From positions 124,001 to 188,000 of the forward strand of contig NZ_JASBQE010000002.1 in the NCBI RefSeq assembly GCF_029960785.1: DNA of 64,000 nucleotides. Direction: 5' to 3'. This DNA comes from Polyangium sp. 15x6 (GTDB lineage: Bacteria; Myxococcota_A; Polyangia; Polyangiales; Polyangiaceae). Shown one piece after another: positions 51,295 to 60,757 of the stretch. The position numbers were made by a program, and so were the translations under genes. Below the pieces are notes generated by a model. The model saw only the letters and a list, made by a program, of their open reading frames with translations, did no database searches and had not been told where the DNA came from. Position 1 is the first letter of the stretch; each line of letters begins with the position of its first letter.

Positions 51295-51630
51295 TCAGAG
51301 TCCGGGGCAGGTAGGGGTCGGCGGAGCGATGGTCGGCAGCGACGGCAGCCCCGGGACGGGAATCGTCACCGGAGGAACCGAGAAGCTCAGGGACGGCAAC
51401 CCGGGGAGCCCCATAGAGGTTGTTGGCACCGCGAGGTCGAAACCAGCCAGACCGGGCACGCTCGGAATCGGGATGCTCACCGGGGGAACCGAGAAGCTCG
51501 GGGAAGGCAGCCCAGGGATTCCTATAGGTGATGTGGACACCCCAATCGCGAAACCCAGCGGAAGCGAGTATCCCGGGACGGGGATGGTCACCGGCGGAAG
51601 CGAAAATGCCGGGAAATCGCACGCGCCCAT
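51295..51630 (-). CDS. Pro-rich repeat protein in the baseplate operon
   Basis: The 111-aa protein has three spaced copies of FSVPPVTIPVPG-like motifs at about residues 9, 47 and 83, separated by Gly/Pro/Ser segments. No family is recognised. It lies between the spike (gp45-like) and gp46-like genes, where a spike-tip (PAAR-type) or a connector would be. The alternating Pro pattern suggests an elongated, extended or beta-spiral structure. Confidence 0.6.
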   Translation of the reverse strand: MGACDFPAFSLPPVTIPVPGYSLPLGFAIGVSTSPIGIPGLPSPSFSVPPVSIPIPSVPGLAGFDLAVPTTSMGLPGLPSLSFSVPPVTIPVPGLPSLPTIAPPTPTCPGL

Positions 51631-51635
51631 GGTGT

Positions 51636-52457
51636 TCAGGTCGCCGCGAAGACGCTCGTGGACGGGACCTGAGCCACGTTTCCCGAGAGGCTTGCGACGG
51701 CCGTGAGGGCAGCCGTCAGCGTGGCGAGCGTGGGCCCTGGAATGGTGACGACGCCCGTGCCGAGAGCCCCGGCCAGGGCCGCAAATGCCGCCTGGTAGGC
51801 CGCGAGGAGAGCGACGAGCTGCGTGGCGAGAGCGACGGGGTTCGTCGCGTTCGCCCCGATGGAGACGTTCGCCGCGTTGAGGGCCAGGCTTTGGCCGATG
51901 AGCGTGGTGTTACCCGACGCGCCGAGCTGAAGGTCGGAGTTCGAGACGAGCTTGATGCCGTCGCTGTCGATGCTCACCGCTCCGTGCTGCCCCGCGGAGA
52001 CGATGATCTTCCCCTCGCTCGAAATCTGGATCAGCACGGGGGCACCGCTCGACGTGTTCCCCTGCTGGACGAGGATGGTCGTCGTGGCCGTCTCGCCGTT
52101 GTCCTTGAGCAGGATTCGGCTCGTCCCCTGCCCTTCGGGACCCGCGGCGTAAACGCACGTCTCGCCGTTCGCCAGCGTGCCGTAGATGTTCGTGACCCGG
52201 AGGTCACGCGAGGCGTAGCAGACGTCGCGGTCCGCCTCTTCCAGGGAGAGCACCTGGCAGGCCGGCTTGCCGGGCTCGGCCCGGCTTGGAATCGAGGCAA
52301 AGCCAACGTGCTGCCACCATTCGGCGTTGTCGCACGTCACCTCGCCGTTGACCGAATCGCCGAGCTGCACGGAGAGGGCACCGTTCGTGGGATTGCGTGC
52401 GGCTCCGAGGACGTCGCCCCCGACGTCGCCGTAGCTCGCGAGGCTCTTTGCAGGCAT
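51636..52457 (-). CDS. Baseplate spike protein, Mu gp45-like (gpV family)
   Basis: The 273-aa protein has an N-terminal OB-like domain (VQLGDSVNGEVTCDNAEWWQ) and then a beta-helix region (ILVQQGNTSSGAPVLIQISS, IIVSAGQHGAVSIDSDGIKL) as in trimeric membrane-piercing spikes. The C-terminal ~80 residues are Ala/Val-rich. It lies after the hub gene in the Mu order. Confidence 0.8.
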   Translation of the reverse strand: MPAKSLASYGDVGGDVLGAARNPTNGALSVQLGDSVNGEVTCDNAEWWQHVGFASIPSRAEPGKPACQVLSLEEADRDVCYASRDLRVTNIYGTLANGETCVYAAGPEGQGTSRILLKDNGETATTTILVQQGNTSSGAPVLIQISSEGKIIVSAGQHGAVSIDSDGIKLVSNSDLQLGASGNTTLIGQSLALNAANVSIGANATNPVALATQLVALLAAYQAAFAALAGALGTGVVTIPGPTLATLTAALTAVASLSGNVAQVPSTSVFAAT

Positions 52458-52458
52458 G

Positions 52459-53814
52459 TCACACCCCGAGCTGTAGCGTGTACGGTTTGATGAGCTTGAG
52501 CTGCGTCAGCGTCCCCTCGGACCTGGACTTGATGAACGTCCGCTCGACACACCAGAGGGGCTCGTGGATCCCCAGGTAGTCGTCGTCGACGTCCACGAGG
52601 ACATTCATCGCCCACGGGTATCGGCCGTCGTACGTGTGACCCATGACCGTGTAGGTCGCGACGAGGTAATCCTTCTGCTTCATCGCGAGCTGCCTGCGGC
52701 AGAAAGCCGCGAGCTGGTCGATGGTCTTCGACTCGTCGTCCTTGACGAACATCGGCTTCTGCGTGAAAACCGAGACGATGCGGTCCTCCTTCGGGACAAG
52801 CTCTTGCCGAATCGGCAGGACCCGCACGCCGGGATACCGCGCGATGATGTTCGCGGCCGATTTCACCGGCTGCCCCGCCGAGTTGACGGCGACGAGTTCG
52901 TTCACCGCGATGACCTTGAGCTTCGTCTTCCCAAGGTCGGCCCCGCTCGAATGGCCCACCGCGACGATGCACGAGGGCTGAATCTCCGCGTTGATGGTCG
53001 ACTCGCCATCGATGACGTTGTTCGCGGCCCCGCCGAACTGCCGGATGACCTTGTGAATCGGGGACGTCGAGAAGTCCGGGGCGTCGACGATGACGCCGCT
53101 CCCATCGGCCGCTGCCCAACAGTGCAGGCCGAGCCGCGAGAGAATCCGGTCGATGAGCTGATACGCTCCCTCGCCAATCCTGGGCTTCAGTTGGTCGAGC
53201 GGTAGCGTCTTGAGATCGGGCCGGTTCCGCGAGATCACCTGCGTCACCGTGCTCGTGCTGAACTGAACCTCGGCGCTCTTGCCGTCCGAGGAGACAACGC
53301 GGCTCGTCGCCTCCTTGACGGTGAACGTCTGCGTTTGGGCCTTGCCCCGGCCCTTGGGGTATCCGGTGACGATGTTGTAGTTCTTGTCGTCGCCGACGTA
53401 GATCGTCGAGATGCCGAACTGCCCCAAGATGCTGTAGAGGAAATCAGCGACCGTCTGGTTGCTCGTGATCTTGATCTTCGGGTCGATGCTCGCCGAGACG
53501 ACGGGCCCGAGGATGTCACGCCCGCTGATCTGGTACGTCGTGCCGCCGCCCCGGTTCTGAGACTTCCGGACGCGCTCGATGTACCCGGTACTCTGGAGGC
53601 GATCGTTGATGGCGATCTCGATCTTGGCGCCTGCGATGAATATCTGGTTGTAGAGCGTGGGGTCGTTCGTCGAGAGGGTGAAATCGAATGCCGCCGTCGG
53701 GGAGACGAAATCCTCCCGAATCGTGCATTTGTCCCACGTCTTGATCTCGAAGGACAGGCCCTCGACCCGAAGGACCGCGGTGTCCAGTTCGGATTGACCG
53801 TCACGCAAAGCCAT
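52459..53814 (-). CDS. Baseplate hub protein, Mu gp44-like (gpD family)
   Basis: The 451-aa protein has the hub architecture: an N-terminal beta domain (SFEIKTWDKCTIREDFVSP), NQTVADFLYSILGQFG and a central GEGAYQLIDRILSRLGLHCW domain. A C-terminal domain reads KDYLVATYTVMGHTYDGRYP. It forms the trimeric hub that connects tube and spike. It starts right after the DNA-circularisation gene. Confidence 0.85.
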   Translation of the reverse strand: MALRDGQSELDTAVLRVEGLSFEIKTWDKCTIREDFVSPTAAFDFTLSTNDPTLYNQIFIAGAKIEIAINDRLQSTGYIERVRKSQNRGGGTTYQISGRDILGPVVSASIDPKIKITSNQTVADFLYSILGQFGISTIYVGDDKNYNIVTGYPKGRGKAQTQTFTVKEATSRVVSSDGKSAEVQFSTSTVTQVISRNRPDLKTLPLDQLKPRIGEGAYQLIDRILSRLGLHCWAAADGSGVIVDAPDFSTSPIHKVIRQFGGAANNVIDGESTINAEIQPSCIVAVGHSSGADLGKTKLKVIAVNELVAVNSAGQPVKSAANIIARYPGVRVLPIRQELVPKEDRIVSVFTQKPMFVKDDESKTIDQLAAFCRRQLAMKQKDYLVATYTVMGHTYDGRYPWAMNVLVDVDDDYLGIHEPLWCVERTFIKSRSEGTLTQLKLIKPYTLQLGV

Positions 53815-53817
53815 GGG

Positions 53818-54792
53818 TCACGACCTCGGGTAATACTTGACGAGCGTGTAGGCGGGGATCACGGGACGCGCGCGTGGCAATGTGGGGTTCAGCTCCAGCA
53901 GCTCGGCCACCGTGTTCTTGAGCTGGATCGAGAGCGCGACGAGCATCGCCGGCCTCTCCAAGATGTACGTGGCGACGTCCCTGTTCGTGTTCGCGAGGAG
54001 CTTCGAGCGAATCTCACGAAGAGACGTCGCGAGGTTCTGGCAGTTCTGCCAGATGCGGGCAGCTCCGGCCCCGAGCGGCCCGAGGTTCGTCGTCGTCCCC
54101 GTCGTCGCGTCGGTCACGACGACGCTCGACGCTCGGTTGATGCTGTTCGAGAGCCTTTGGAGCTTCCCGATCCCAGCGTCGATCTTCGCGATGGCCCGCT
54201 GCCCCTGGAGGGTCGTGGAATCGACGACGGCCGTGAGGCTGTCGACGAGCTCGCTGAAGCTCTGCTCCTCGTCCTGGGGCGCGAAGACCTCGGGAGAGGG
54301 CGAGAGCGTCCCGAGCTGCGCGTCGAGGTCAGCGGCCGTAGCCTTCGCGAACGACCTCTCCGACGGCGTGAACGCTGGCGTCTCGGCGTCATCGTTCGTC
54401 TCCACAAACGACATGTCGACGAAGACGCCGCCCCGGATCTCCGGGTCGAGCACGACGTCCCACGTGGCCGGCTTGCAGCGGACAGGCCCGTAGATGGGAT
54501 GCACGAGCGTCCCCGTGGTGCGGTCCATCCATGCATCGCGGATGCGCAAGAACGTCGCGGGGAAGAGGTCGTCCCACGTCTCGTTCTTGCCCCTCGCAAT
54601 GGTCCCCGCGATGAAGACGCCGCGAACCTTGTAGACGAAGGGAGCGCGGCCCGTGCCTTCGACGAACGCACCGTCCCTGTCCGCTCGCTTGTGCTGGGGT
54701 GCGTCTTGCTGTCCGCTCTCCTGAATGCTCGCGATGGGGAACGGGATATCCCGCCACGAGCACTCCTGGAGGGTCGAAAGGATATCGCTCAT
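53818..54792 (-). CDS. DNA circularisation protein, Mu gp43-like
   Basis: The 324-aa protein begins with LQECSWRDIPFPIASIQE, then VRGVFIAGTIARGKNE and a HPIYGPVRCKPATWDV block typical of the DNA-circulation N-terminal family (Mu gp43/N). Despite the name, these proteins are mostly tail or baseplate components. It starts one base after the tape measure stop, in the Mu order. Confidence 0.82.
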   Translation of the reverse strand: MSDILSTLQECSWRDIPFPIASIQESGQQDAPQHKRADRDGAFVEGTGRAPFVYKVRGVFIAGTIARGKNETWDDLFPATFLRIRDAWMDRTTGTLVHPIYGPVRCKPATWDVVLDPEIRGGVFVDMSFVETNDDAETPAFTPSERSFAKATAADLDAQLGTLSPSPEVFAPQDEEQSFSELVDSLTAVVDSTTLQGQRAIAKIDAGIGKLQRLSNSINRASSVVVTDATTGTTTNLGPLGAGAARIWQNCQNLATSLREIRSKLLANTNRDVATYILERPAMLVALSIQLKNTVAELLELNPTLPRARPVIPAYTLVKYYPRS

Positions 54793-54793
54793 G

Positions 54794-56686
54794 TCACCTC
54801 TCCGTCAGCGGCTTGTTCCGCGCGACGTCGACGCCAGCTTCGGCCAGTTTCTCGAACACGATTCCAAGCGTCTTTCCCTTGGCCGATAGCTGGTCCATCT
54901 GATCGCTCAGCGCCTTGAGCTTCGGGTCTGTCGGGGCCTGGCCCTGTGCTGGAGCCGCAGCATTCGCAGGGGTGGCGAGCGTGGAGAGCACGGGGAAAGG
55001 GACCCCCGGGGCCGCGGTGGGAATCTCGGCCTTGGCCTGCTCCGCCTTCTTCGGCTCCTCGACGGGCTTGCCGGAAAGTGACATCCCAGGCTGGAAGGGA
55101 ATCGCCGCTTCCGAAGCCTTCTTCTCTTCGTTGAGCTTCGACTGCGGGGTGAACTCGAATTGGCCCGTCTCGAAGTTCATGCGATACTCGCCGCGAGCCT
55201 GCCCCGTCGAGTCCGTGTCGACGTCCGTCTCGTCGCCGAAGAGGCCGGCGAGGAAGTTCGCGAGCTTGACCATGACCTTCGCCAGGGTCACGAGCGCATC
55301 GCCGAATTGAGGCGCGATCTCCGTGAATTTAGACACGAACTTGTCGACCTCGGGCATGATGACGAGGAGACGGTCCTTCAGCTTGGCAATCGTGGCGTTC
55401 CACTTCTCGCCCGACGTCTGGAGAACCTTGCGTTCGTTCTCGCGTTCGGACTCGATGCTCGTCCGCGCCTTCATGAACGAACGGATGAGGTCTTCGACTG
55501 CCTTGGCGCCTTCGGCCCCGCCGCCCTTCTCGTTCAAGGTCGGTAGGTACGCCTTGACGAGCTTCGAGGCCGGGTCGGAGAGGCCGAGGGCTCCTATCTT
55601 CTTCGCGTCGCCCTTCGTCTCTTTCAGAATGCCGGCGATGAGGCTCCCGACGTCCCCAATCTGACCCTCGGCATTGAGGTACTTCTTCGAGCCGACCATC
55701 TTCTGGCTCGACACCTCGTTGATGAGGTTGCCGATGCCGGTCGCGAGTTCGTCCGTCGAGCCGAAGCCCTTCCTTGCCGTCTGGAGGAGCGCGCCCATGC
55801 TCGCCATCCGGACGTCGGTGTTGCCTGCCAGGAAGGCGGCAGGGGCCGTCAAACGGCCGCCCAGGCGTGCGGCTTCCTTGAGGGGGACGGAGCCCTTGTC
55901 GCCCTGCGCGAGCTGCGTGAGGAGCAGGTTGTTGATGTCCGCCGTCGTGGCGTTGGGGTCGAAGTTCTTGAGAGTCGCGGCGAACTCCGCCAGCTCCTCC
56001 GTGTTCGCCCCACGGGCCTTGGCCAGCGTGCCGATGGTGTCGAGAACCTCGAAGGCTTGCTTGGGGTCGCCCGTGAGGTCGATGAACTTCTCCGCCGCGC
56101 CGAGGAGCTGGTCGGACGCCATGTTGTGCTTCAGGGCCGCCGCTCGGGTCTTGTCCTGAATGTCCTTGGCGCTGATCGCCCCGCCGCTCGCGTTCGAGAT
56201 TTGCTGCGACTTCGTCTCCAGCTCGAACGCGGGCTTGATGACGTCCGAGATGAGAAAGCCACCGAATTGCTTGAGCGCATCCGTCGCGAGGTCGAGCCCG
56301 CTCTTGAAGAGGCCGATGGCAGCGCCGACGAGCCCCGCCTTCGCCGCGAGACTCCCGAGGTTCCCTCCGAGCCCTCCCGTACCCCCGGAGCCGAGGAACG
56401 AACCACCGCCGGACGCCTGGCTGACCGTTGGTCCTGATGTAGCGCGCCGGGTGTCCTGTCGCCCGAGGGTCCGATTGAGTTCTTGCTCCTTCGCCAGGTA
56501 GGACTTGAGGAGCTTCTCTCGCTCGGCGAACTCGGCACGAACGGCCTTGATTCGCCCCTTGAACAGGTTCCCGCCCGATTTGCCCGCCACCTGGTCGAGG
56601 CGGACCATGGCTTCCGTGACGTCACGGAGGGCCGCTTTGACCTCATCGACACCCTTGTGTCGAAGGGCAATCGTAATCGGGTCCAC
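54794..56686 (-). CDS. Tape measure protein
   Basis: The 630-aa, mostly helical protein has an N-terminal coiled coil (REKLLKSYLAKEQELNRTLG), Gly/Ala hydrophobic stretches (SLAAKAGLVGAAIGLFKSGL) and long helices to the end. The length would set a tail of roughly 95 nm at 0.15 nm per residue. No lysozyme or peptidase domain is visible. It follows the chaperone gene, as expected. Confidence 0.88.
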   Translation of the reverse strand: MDPITIALRHKGVDEVKAALRDVTEAMVRLDQVAGKSGGNLFKGRIKAVRAEFAEREKLLKSYLAKEQELNRTLGRQDTRRATSGPTVSQASGGGSFLGSGGTGGLGGNLGSLAAKAGLVGAAIGLFKSGLDLATDALKQFGGFLISDVIKPAFELETKSQQISNASGGAISAKDIQDKTRAAALKHNMASDQLLGAAEKFIDLTGDPKQAFEVLDTIGTLAKARGANTEELAEFAATLKNFDPNATTADINNLLLTQLAQGDKGSVPLKEAARLGGRLTAPAAFLAGNTDVRMASMGALLQTARKGFGSTDELATGIGNLINEVSSQKMVGSKKYLNAEGQIGDVGSLIAGILKETKGDAKKIGALGLSDPASKLVKAYLPTLNEKGGGAEGAKAVEDLIRSFMKARTSIESERENERKVLQTSGEKWNATIAKLKDRLLVIMPEVDKFVSKFTEIAPQFGDALVTLAKVMVKLANFLAGLFGDETDVDTDSTGQARGEYRMNFETGQFEFTPQSKLNEEKKASEAAIPFQPGMSLSGKPVEEPKKAEQAKAEIPTAAPGVPFPVLSTLATPANAAAPAQGQAPTDPKLKALSDQMDQLSAKGKTLGIVFEKLAEAGVDVARNKPLTER

Positions 56687-56703
56687 GGGCTACTCTCCCC
56701 TGT

Positions 56704-57333
56704 TCAAACGGTCGTGATGCCGTTTTCGGGCTGCGTACCAGGCGAGGAGTTGGCCTTCCGTGAGGCGTGCAATTGGGAGGCCATATACACGAGCAGGGTC
56801 GTCAGTTGCACCGACGACAGCAAATCTAAAGGGTAGGCGTTCCCTCCCTCGGCGAGCATTTCAACCCACGCGTCCATCTCCTCCTGGGACATGTTCGACA
56901 CGATGGGGCCCAGCTCGCTCTGAACCCTCATGTAATGGTTCATGAGGACGGCGACCTCGTCGGTCGTCAGCCGTTGTCCGATGGCCTCCCGCGACGGGAA
57001 GAACGCCTTCTCCACGTCGTCGACCTTGCGACAGGCGCGGAAGAGAATTTCGGTCGAGGCTCGCGAGCTGAAGAGGTTCGCGTACCCTTCCGACTTCTCG
57101 TTGACCATGGGGATTTCCCCCACGTTGTCCTTGAAGGTCTTCCGGACGTACTTCTCCGCCGAGATGTTCGCGGCCGTCACCTCTTCCTGCGTCAGGACGA
57201 CCATGGCGATATCCCCGAGAGACTCGCCATCCTCATTGAACCGAGGGAAAGGAACGACCCGATGCGGCCGAGGGAGGGCCGTGATTTGCTCCCACAGATC
57301 GTACGGCTTGATGTCCTTGGGAGGCATGCCCAT
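56704..57333 (-). CDS. Tail assembly chaperone, Mu gp41-like
   Basis: The 209-aa, helical, soluble protein has IKPYDLWEQITALPRPHRVV, QEEVTAANISAEKYVRK and a hydrophobic C-terminal helix. It lies between tube and tape measure, the place of tail chaperones. There is only a 17-bp gap to the tape measure, with no room for a frameshifted second product as seen in many phages. The ATG at 57333 follows GGGGTGAG. Confidence 0.7.
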   Translation of the reverse strand: MGMPPKDIKPYDLWEQITALPRPHRVVPFPRFNEDGESLGDIAMVVLTQEEVTAANISAEKYVRKTFKDNVGEIPMVNEKSEGYANLFSSRASTEILFRACRKVDDVEKAFFPSREAIGQRLTTDEVAVLMNHYMRVQSELGPIVSNMSQEEMDAWVEMLAEGGNAYPLDLLSSVQLTTLLVYMASQLHASRKANSSPGTQPENGITTV

Positions 57334-57355
57334 TGAAGTCTCACCCCTTCTACGC

Positions 57356-57398
57356 AAAAGGGCCGGACAGGTAGACCATTGCCCACCCATCCGGCCCT
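57356..57398 (-). terminator. Attenuator after the tail tube gene
   Basis: On the minus strand the stem GGGCCGGA/TCCGGCCC is followed by TTTTGC. It sits between the tube and chaperone genes and would keep tube and sheath mRNA higher than that of downstream genes. Confidence 0.7.
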
Positions 57399-57422
57399 CG
57401 GTTGGCCCTCACGGGCCGGCTG

Positions 57423-57797
57423 TCACTGCCAGTCGGACGGGCCGCCGCGGAAGTTGAACTCCAGCTTGGCCTCGGAATCGACTGCGTGTGAGAAGTTGTC
57501 GTCGATGATCGAGCCCTTCACCGTCAGCGTTCGACCCGCTGCGAAGATCGTCACCTCGACGATGTCCAGCAGGTTGATGTACTGGCCGGGATTCAGCTCG
57601 AAGTCGGCGCTGGGGACTGCGTTCGAGACCGTGATTTCGGTCATGGGGCTGCCGGGGCTCTCGCCCGCATACCCCTTGGCGACCGTCTTCACGGGCTGGG
57701 AGCCCGACGTGCGCTTGATGGTGACGCTCGCCTCTTCCGAGAGGACCGACGAGTTCACGTACACGACGGCCTTCGTGTATTGTTGAAGGTTTGCCAT
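57423..57797 (-). CDS. Tail tube protein, Mu gpM-like
   Basis: The 124-aa beta-rich protein (KAVVYVNSSVLSEEASVTIK, DIVEVTIFAAGRTLTVKGSI) has the size and position of the Mu gpM tail tube, just downstream of the sheath gene. Hexameric rings of it form the inner tube of the contractile tail. Confidence 0.82.
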   Translation of the reverse strand: MANLQQYTKAVVYVNSSVLSEEASVTIKRTSGSQPVKTVAKGYAGESPGSPMTEITVSNAVPSADFELNPGQYINLLDIVEVTIFAAGRTLTVKGSIIDDNFSHAVDSEAKLEFNFRGGPSDWQ

Positions 57798-57814
57798 GGT
57801 CTACTCGCCTTTCC

Positions 57815-59326
57815 TCACGCCACCTGGTCGACGCGGAATGCCACCTGGTCGAGGATGTCGACCGGCTGAAGCGGGATCTTCGCGCTCATTCGCGTCTTGT
57901 TCGCGCTGTCCCGGAGAACGAGCGTCTGCGACTTGATGGTCGAGACGTTCTGGAGGAGGTCATCCTCCCCGTAATCGTCGCTCAGGCGATCGACGAGCGC
58001 CTTGACGATGCGCGGCGTGGCCACGTTCGGGCCCGGCGTGGGCTCGTTCTTCTTCGGGTCGTCGCCGATGATCTTGCCGCGGAGCTGGGTCGCCGCCTTC
58101 GCGATGAGGTCGTCGGCGAATCTGTCGCAGATCGTGACCTTGTGCGAATCACGGATGCGGTAGTCGACGATCGAGCCGTTCTTGTACCGAGTCGTGACCC
58201 TCTTGACGAGGTACGTCTTCCCGCTCGTCCTGACCCCGATGGGCGTCACGCCGGCATTGAGGGCCGCGTATACCTGCGAGCGGGTCGGAGCCGTGCCCGA
58301 TAGCGGCGCCTTGATGCGCCACTGGTCCGAATCGGCGTCGCCGTAGAAATCGAAGTTGAGCCTCGGCGGGAAGGGCGCCTCCTCCAGGGCGTAGACGGCC
58401 GCGTTGTGGGCGGAAAGCTCGCAGGGCGGCATGTCGCTGTTCTGGAGCCAGACCATTTCGGCCCGGGCCCCGTTCAGCGCGTCCACGATGGTGATGGTGT
58501 TCGCCAGCGTATCGACGGACGCCGCGACCATCCGCTGGCGAATCCCGTTCACCGGGAGCGCCTGCGTGTTGATTTGCGTCAGGAGCGCAGAGAGCTGGGT
58601 CGAGTCGCTCGCAGCCGGGGCGATGTAGTAGAACCGGCGGGCCACGATGGTCGTGAGGACCGTCGAGATGTCGTCCGAGACCGTGCCACCCGTGACGAGG
58701 GTCGAGGTCGTCGGAGTGACGCCGACACCCGAGCCGGAAAACGGGATGACCTTCGCGAAGTACCGCACAAAATTCGCGCGGAGCCCCTTCTGCTTCGAGG
58801 TCAAGGTGATGACGCCCGCGAGGTTCGAGGCCGTGACGGGCCAGTGGGTCTTCGCGTTGATTTGCGTCACCGCCGACGTGGCGATGGTCGTGGCGCTGTC
58901 CCCAGTCACGAACCCGACGTCTACGAACTCGTCGGCAATGAAGATGCGGAGCGTCCCCGCCGACGTGGCCGGACCCGTGACCGTGATGGTCCCCGTCGCG
59001 GCCGTGGCGGAATCACCCTCGGCGACGGCGATGACGTAGAGGGGCGTCGTCGTGTTGACCTGGAGGAAGCGCCGAACTTGACGGTGAAGCTCGGAGCCCG
59101 CGCCGAAGAGCGTGATGGCATCCTGCTCGGAGGTCATCGAGACGGCGGTATCGGGACCGTAGAGCGTGTTGGTCGAGCCCGCGCCCGTGGAGAGAAGGTT
59201 GCCGATGAGCAGGGCGTAGTATTGCCCCGTGCCGAGAGACGCCTCGCCCTGGGCGAAAGCCACCTCGACATACTCGCCGGGGACCGGGTCGTTCGCGGCC
59301 AAACCCGTGAGGACGATGTCTGCCAT
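57815..59326 (-). CDS. Tail sheath protein, Mu gpL-like
   Basis: The 503-aa protein has the sheath family pattern VPGEYVEVAFAQGEASLGTG at the start and an RRFYYIAPAASDSTQLSALL block. The C-terminal half reads LVKRVTTRYKNGSIVDYRIR, then SHKVTICDRFADDLIAKA. It forms the contractile outer tail, so the phage is a myovirus. It starts 35 bp downstream of the DUF2635-like gene. Confidence 0.9.
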   Translation of the reverse strand: MADIVLTGLAANDPVPGEYVEVAFAQGEASLGTGQYYALLIGNLLSTGAGSTNTLYGPDTAVSMTSEQDAITLFGAGSELHRQVRRFLQVNTTTPLYVIAVAEGDSATAATGTITVTGPATSAGTLRIFIADEFVDVGFVTGDSATTIATSAVTQINAKTHWPVTASNLAGVITLTSKQKGLRANFVRYFAKVIPFSGSGVGVTPTTSTLVTGGTVSDDISTVLTTIVARRFYYIAPAASDSTQLSALLTQINTQALPVNGIRQRMVAASVDTLANTITIVDALNGARAEMVWLQNSDMPPCELSAHNAAVYALEEAPFPPRLNFDFYGDADSDQWRIKAPLSGTAPTRSQVYAALNAGVTPIGVRTSGKTYLVKRVTTRYKNGSIVDYRIRDSHKVTICDRFADDLIAKAATQLRGKIIGDDPKKNEPTPGPNVATPRIVKALVDRLSDDYGEDDLLQNVSTIKSQTLVLRDSANKTRMSAKIPLQPVDILDQVAFRVDQVA

Positions 59327-59361
59327 TTGTTTCTACTCCCAAGGAAGGTAAGCGAAGCGAA

Positions 59362-59598
59362 TCAGGAAGCCTTGCCGGGCCTCTCGTCCTCTGCCGGTTC
59401 GAGATTGCCCGCCTGAAGCTCTTGCAGGTATTCGAGGCGGTACGGGACCTCGATGGCTTGCTCCGTCGGCACCCACCCGCCGTTCGGCCCCGCCTTCGGG
59501 TCGTGACGCCGTCCGATGAACCGGAGAACGCCTTGCTCGATGGCCTCGTAATCGGGCACGAGGACCGCGCCCACCGCCTTCACCTTGAGCTTCTTCAC
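59362..59598 (-). CDS. DUF2635-like protein, Mu gp38
   Basis: A 78-aa protein with VKAVGAVLVPDYEAIEQGVL and a WVPTEQAIEVPYRLEYLQEL block. It fits the short DUF2635 (Mu gp38) protein in size and in place just upstream of the sheath gene. The function is unknown. Its ATG overlaps the stop of the 59595-60308 gene. Confidence 0.65.
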   Translation of the reverse strand: MKKLKVKAVGAVLVPDYEAIEQGVLRFIGRRHDPKAGPNGGWVPTEQAIEVPYRLEYLQELQAGNLEPAEDERPGKAS

Positions 59599-60308
59599 GT
59601 CAAATCCTCTTGGAACTCCGCAACGGGGAGTTCTTCGGCCGGCGTGCCGTTCGCGACGTCGACCTCTCCGTCGAGCCGCTCGAACACGAGCAATCCGGGG
59701 TTGAGCTGTTCGCGCTCTTCGACCTGGAACGTCATCTCCAAGGTCGGAAACACGAGGTCGGTGCGCGGGTTGACCAGATGGCCGAATTGGTAGGAGTCCG
59801 GCGCAATCGAGGCGATTCCGCCATCCCCAACGACGAGCGCGCCGTCCTGGTAGCTCGGGTCGTACCCCTGCTGGGTCCGGTCATTGAGGACCCTCAAGAC
59901 GGCCCATTGGAACGGCGCCATCGAGAGCATCTGGGCCGCCGTGAGGGTCGGGAGCGCGTAGAGGAGCTTCCACTCCGTCTTCAGGCGATACCAGGCGACC
60001 GTCTTGTCCCGGATGTCCCCGCGGACCCTGTAGAGCGCGAGCAACGGGAACCGGTACTGCGCCTCTTGGAGGTAGAGCGCGGGGTCGTACGTGACCGCCT
60101 CGGCGACGAGCTTCCCCGCGAGGTCCGAGAGCCCGATTTGCGCCACGAGCGCGTCCCAGTACGCCCCCAGATGGAGGTTCAGGACTGCCCGGAAGTAATC
60201 GAGGGCCGTGGCGAGCGCAGGGTCGAGAACGGTCTTGGCCGGCAGGACGGGCGACGCGGGAACCGGGAACGATACCGCGCCAACCTTGAATTGGTCGTAG
60301 TCGGCCAT
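59595..60308 (-). CDS. Head-tail joining / tail terminator candidate, 237 aa
   Basis: No firm family. It has a helical part (ALDYFRAVLNLHLGAYWDAL, YRFPLLALYRVRGD) and a beta-rich part (FPTLEMTFQVEEREQLNPGL). It lies between the gp10-like protein and gp38-like protein, where Mu and related phages encode the tail terminator. The length is greater than usual, so a direct assignment is uncertain. Confidence 0.6.
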   Translation of the reverse strand: MADYDQFKVGAVSFPVPASPVLPAKTVLDPALATALDYFRAVLNLHLGAYWDALVAQIGLSDLAGKLVAEAVTYDPALYLQEAQYRFPLLALYRVRGDIRDKTVAWYRLKTEWKLLYALPTLTAAQMLSMAPFQWAVLRVLNDRTQQGYDPSYQDGALVVGDGGIASIAPDSYQFGHLVNPRTDLVFPTLEMTFQVEEREQLNPGLLVFERLDGEVDVANGTPAEELPVAEFQEDLT

Positions 60309-60349
60309 CTATAGGGTATGCGGTACAGCGAATCGCGAAAACACGCGGT

Positions 60350-60757
60350 TCACCGCCACAGCCGTCGAAGGGAGCGAGCGACGACGCTCACCGACTTCTG
60401 CATGTACTCCCCAGCGGGTGCCATGAAGGGACGTGCTGCCGCAGGACCGACACGACGACGGAAGACGGTCTCGCCGTTGATGACGAACCGTAGGGCCTTG
60501 CCCTTGGCCACGACGGGCCCGCGGCCGTGCTCGACCCAATGGGCGTACTCTGCACCGGCCACGAGGGAGACTTTCGGCCCCGTTCGCTCGACGTCGATGC
60601 TCTTCTCCAGAGCGCCACTCTTCCGCGGGACGAGGCGCTTTGCCTCCATCGCGCCGAGCTTGGCGAGGTCCTCCAGGCCGTCGGCCACGGCATCGTCGAG
60701 CCCGTTGATGATGCGGTCGAGGTCGGCGATGGCGTCCTTGGCGTCGACCGTGATCAT
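60350..60757 (-). CDS. HK97 gp10-like head-tail protein
   Basis: The 135-aa protein has DLDRIINGLDDAVADGLEDL, MEAKRLVPRKSGALEKSI and RRVGPAAARPFMAPAGEYMQ, the signature of the HK97-gp10 family (tail connection or completion). Starting at ATG 60757, it overlaps the previous gene by four bases. Confidence 0.82.
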   Translation of the reverse strand: MITVDAKDAIADLDRIINGLDDAVADGLEDLAKLGAMEAKRLVPRKSGALEKSIDVERTGPKVSLVAGAEYAHWVEHGRGPVVAKGKALRFVINGETVFRRRVGPAAARPFMAPAGEYMQKSVSVVARSLRRLWR

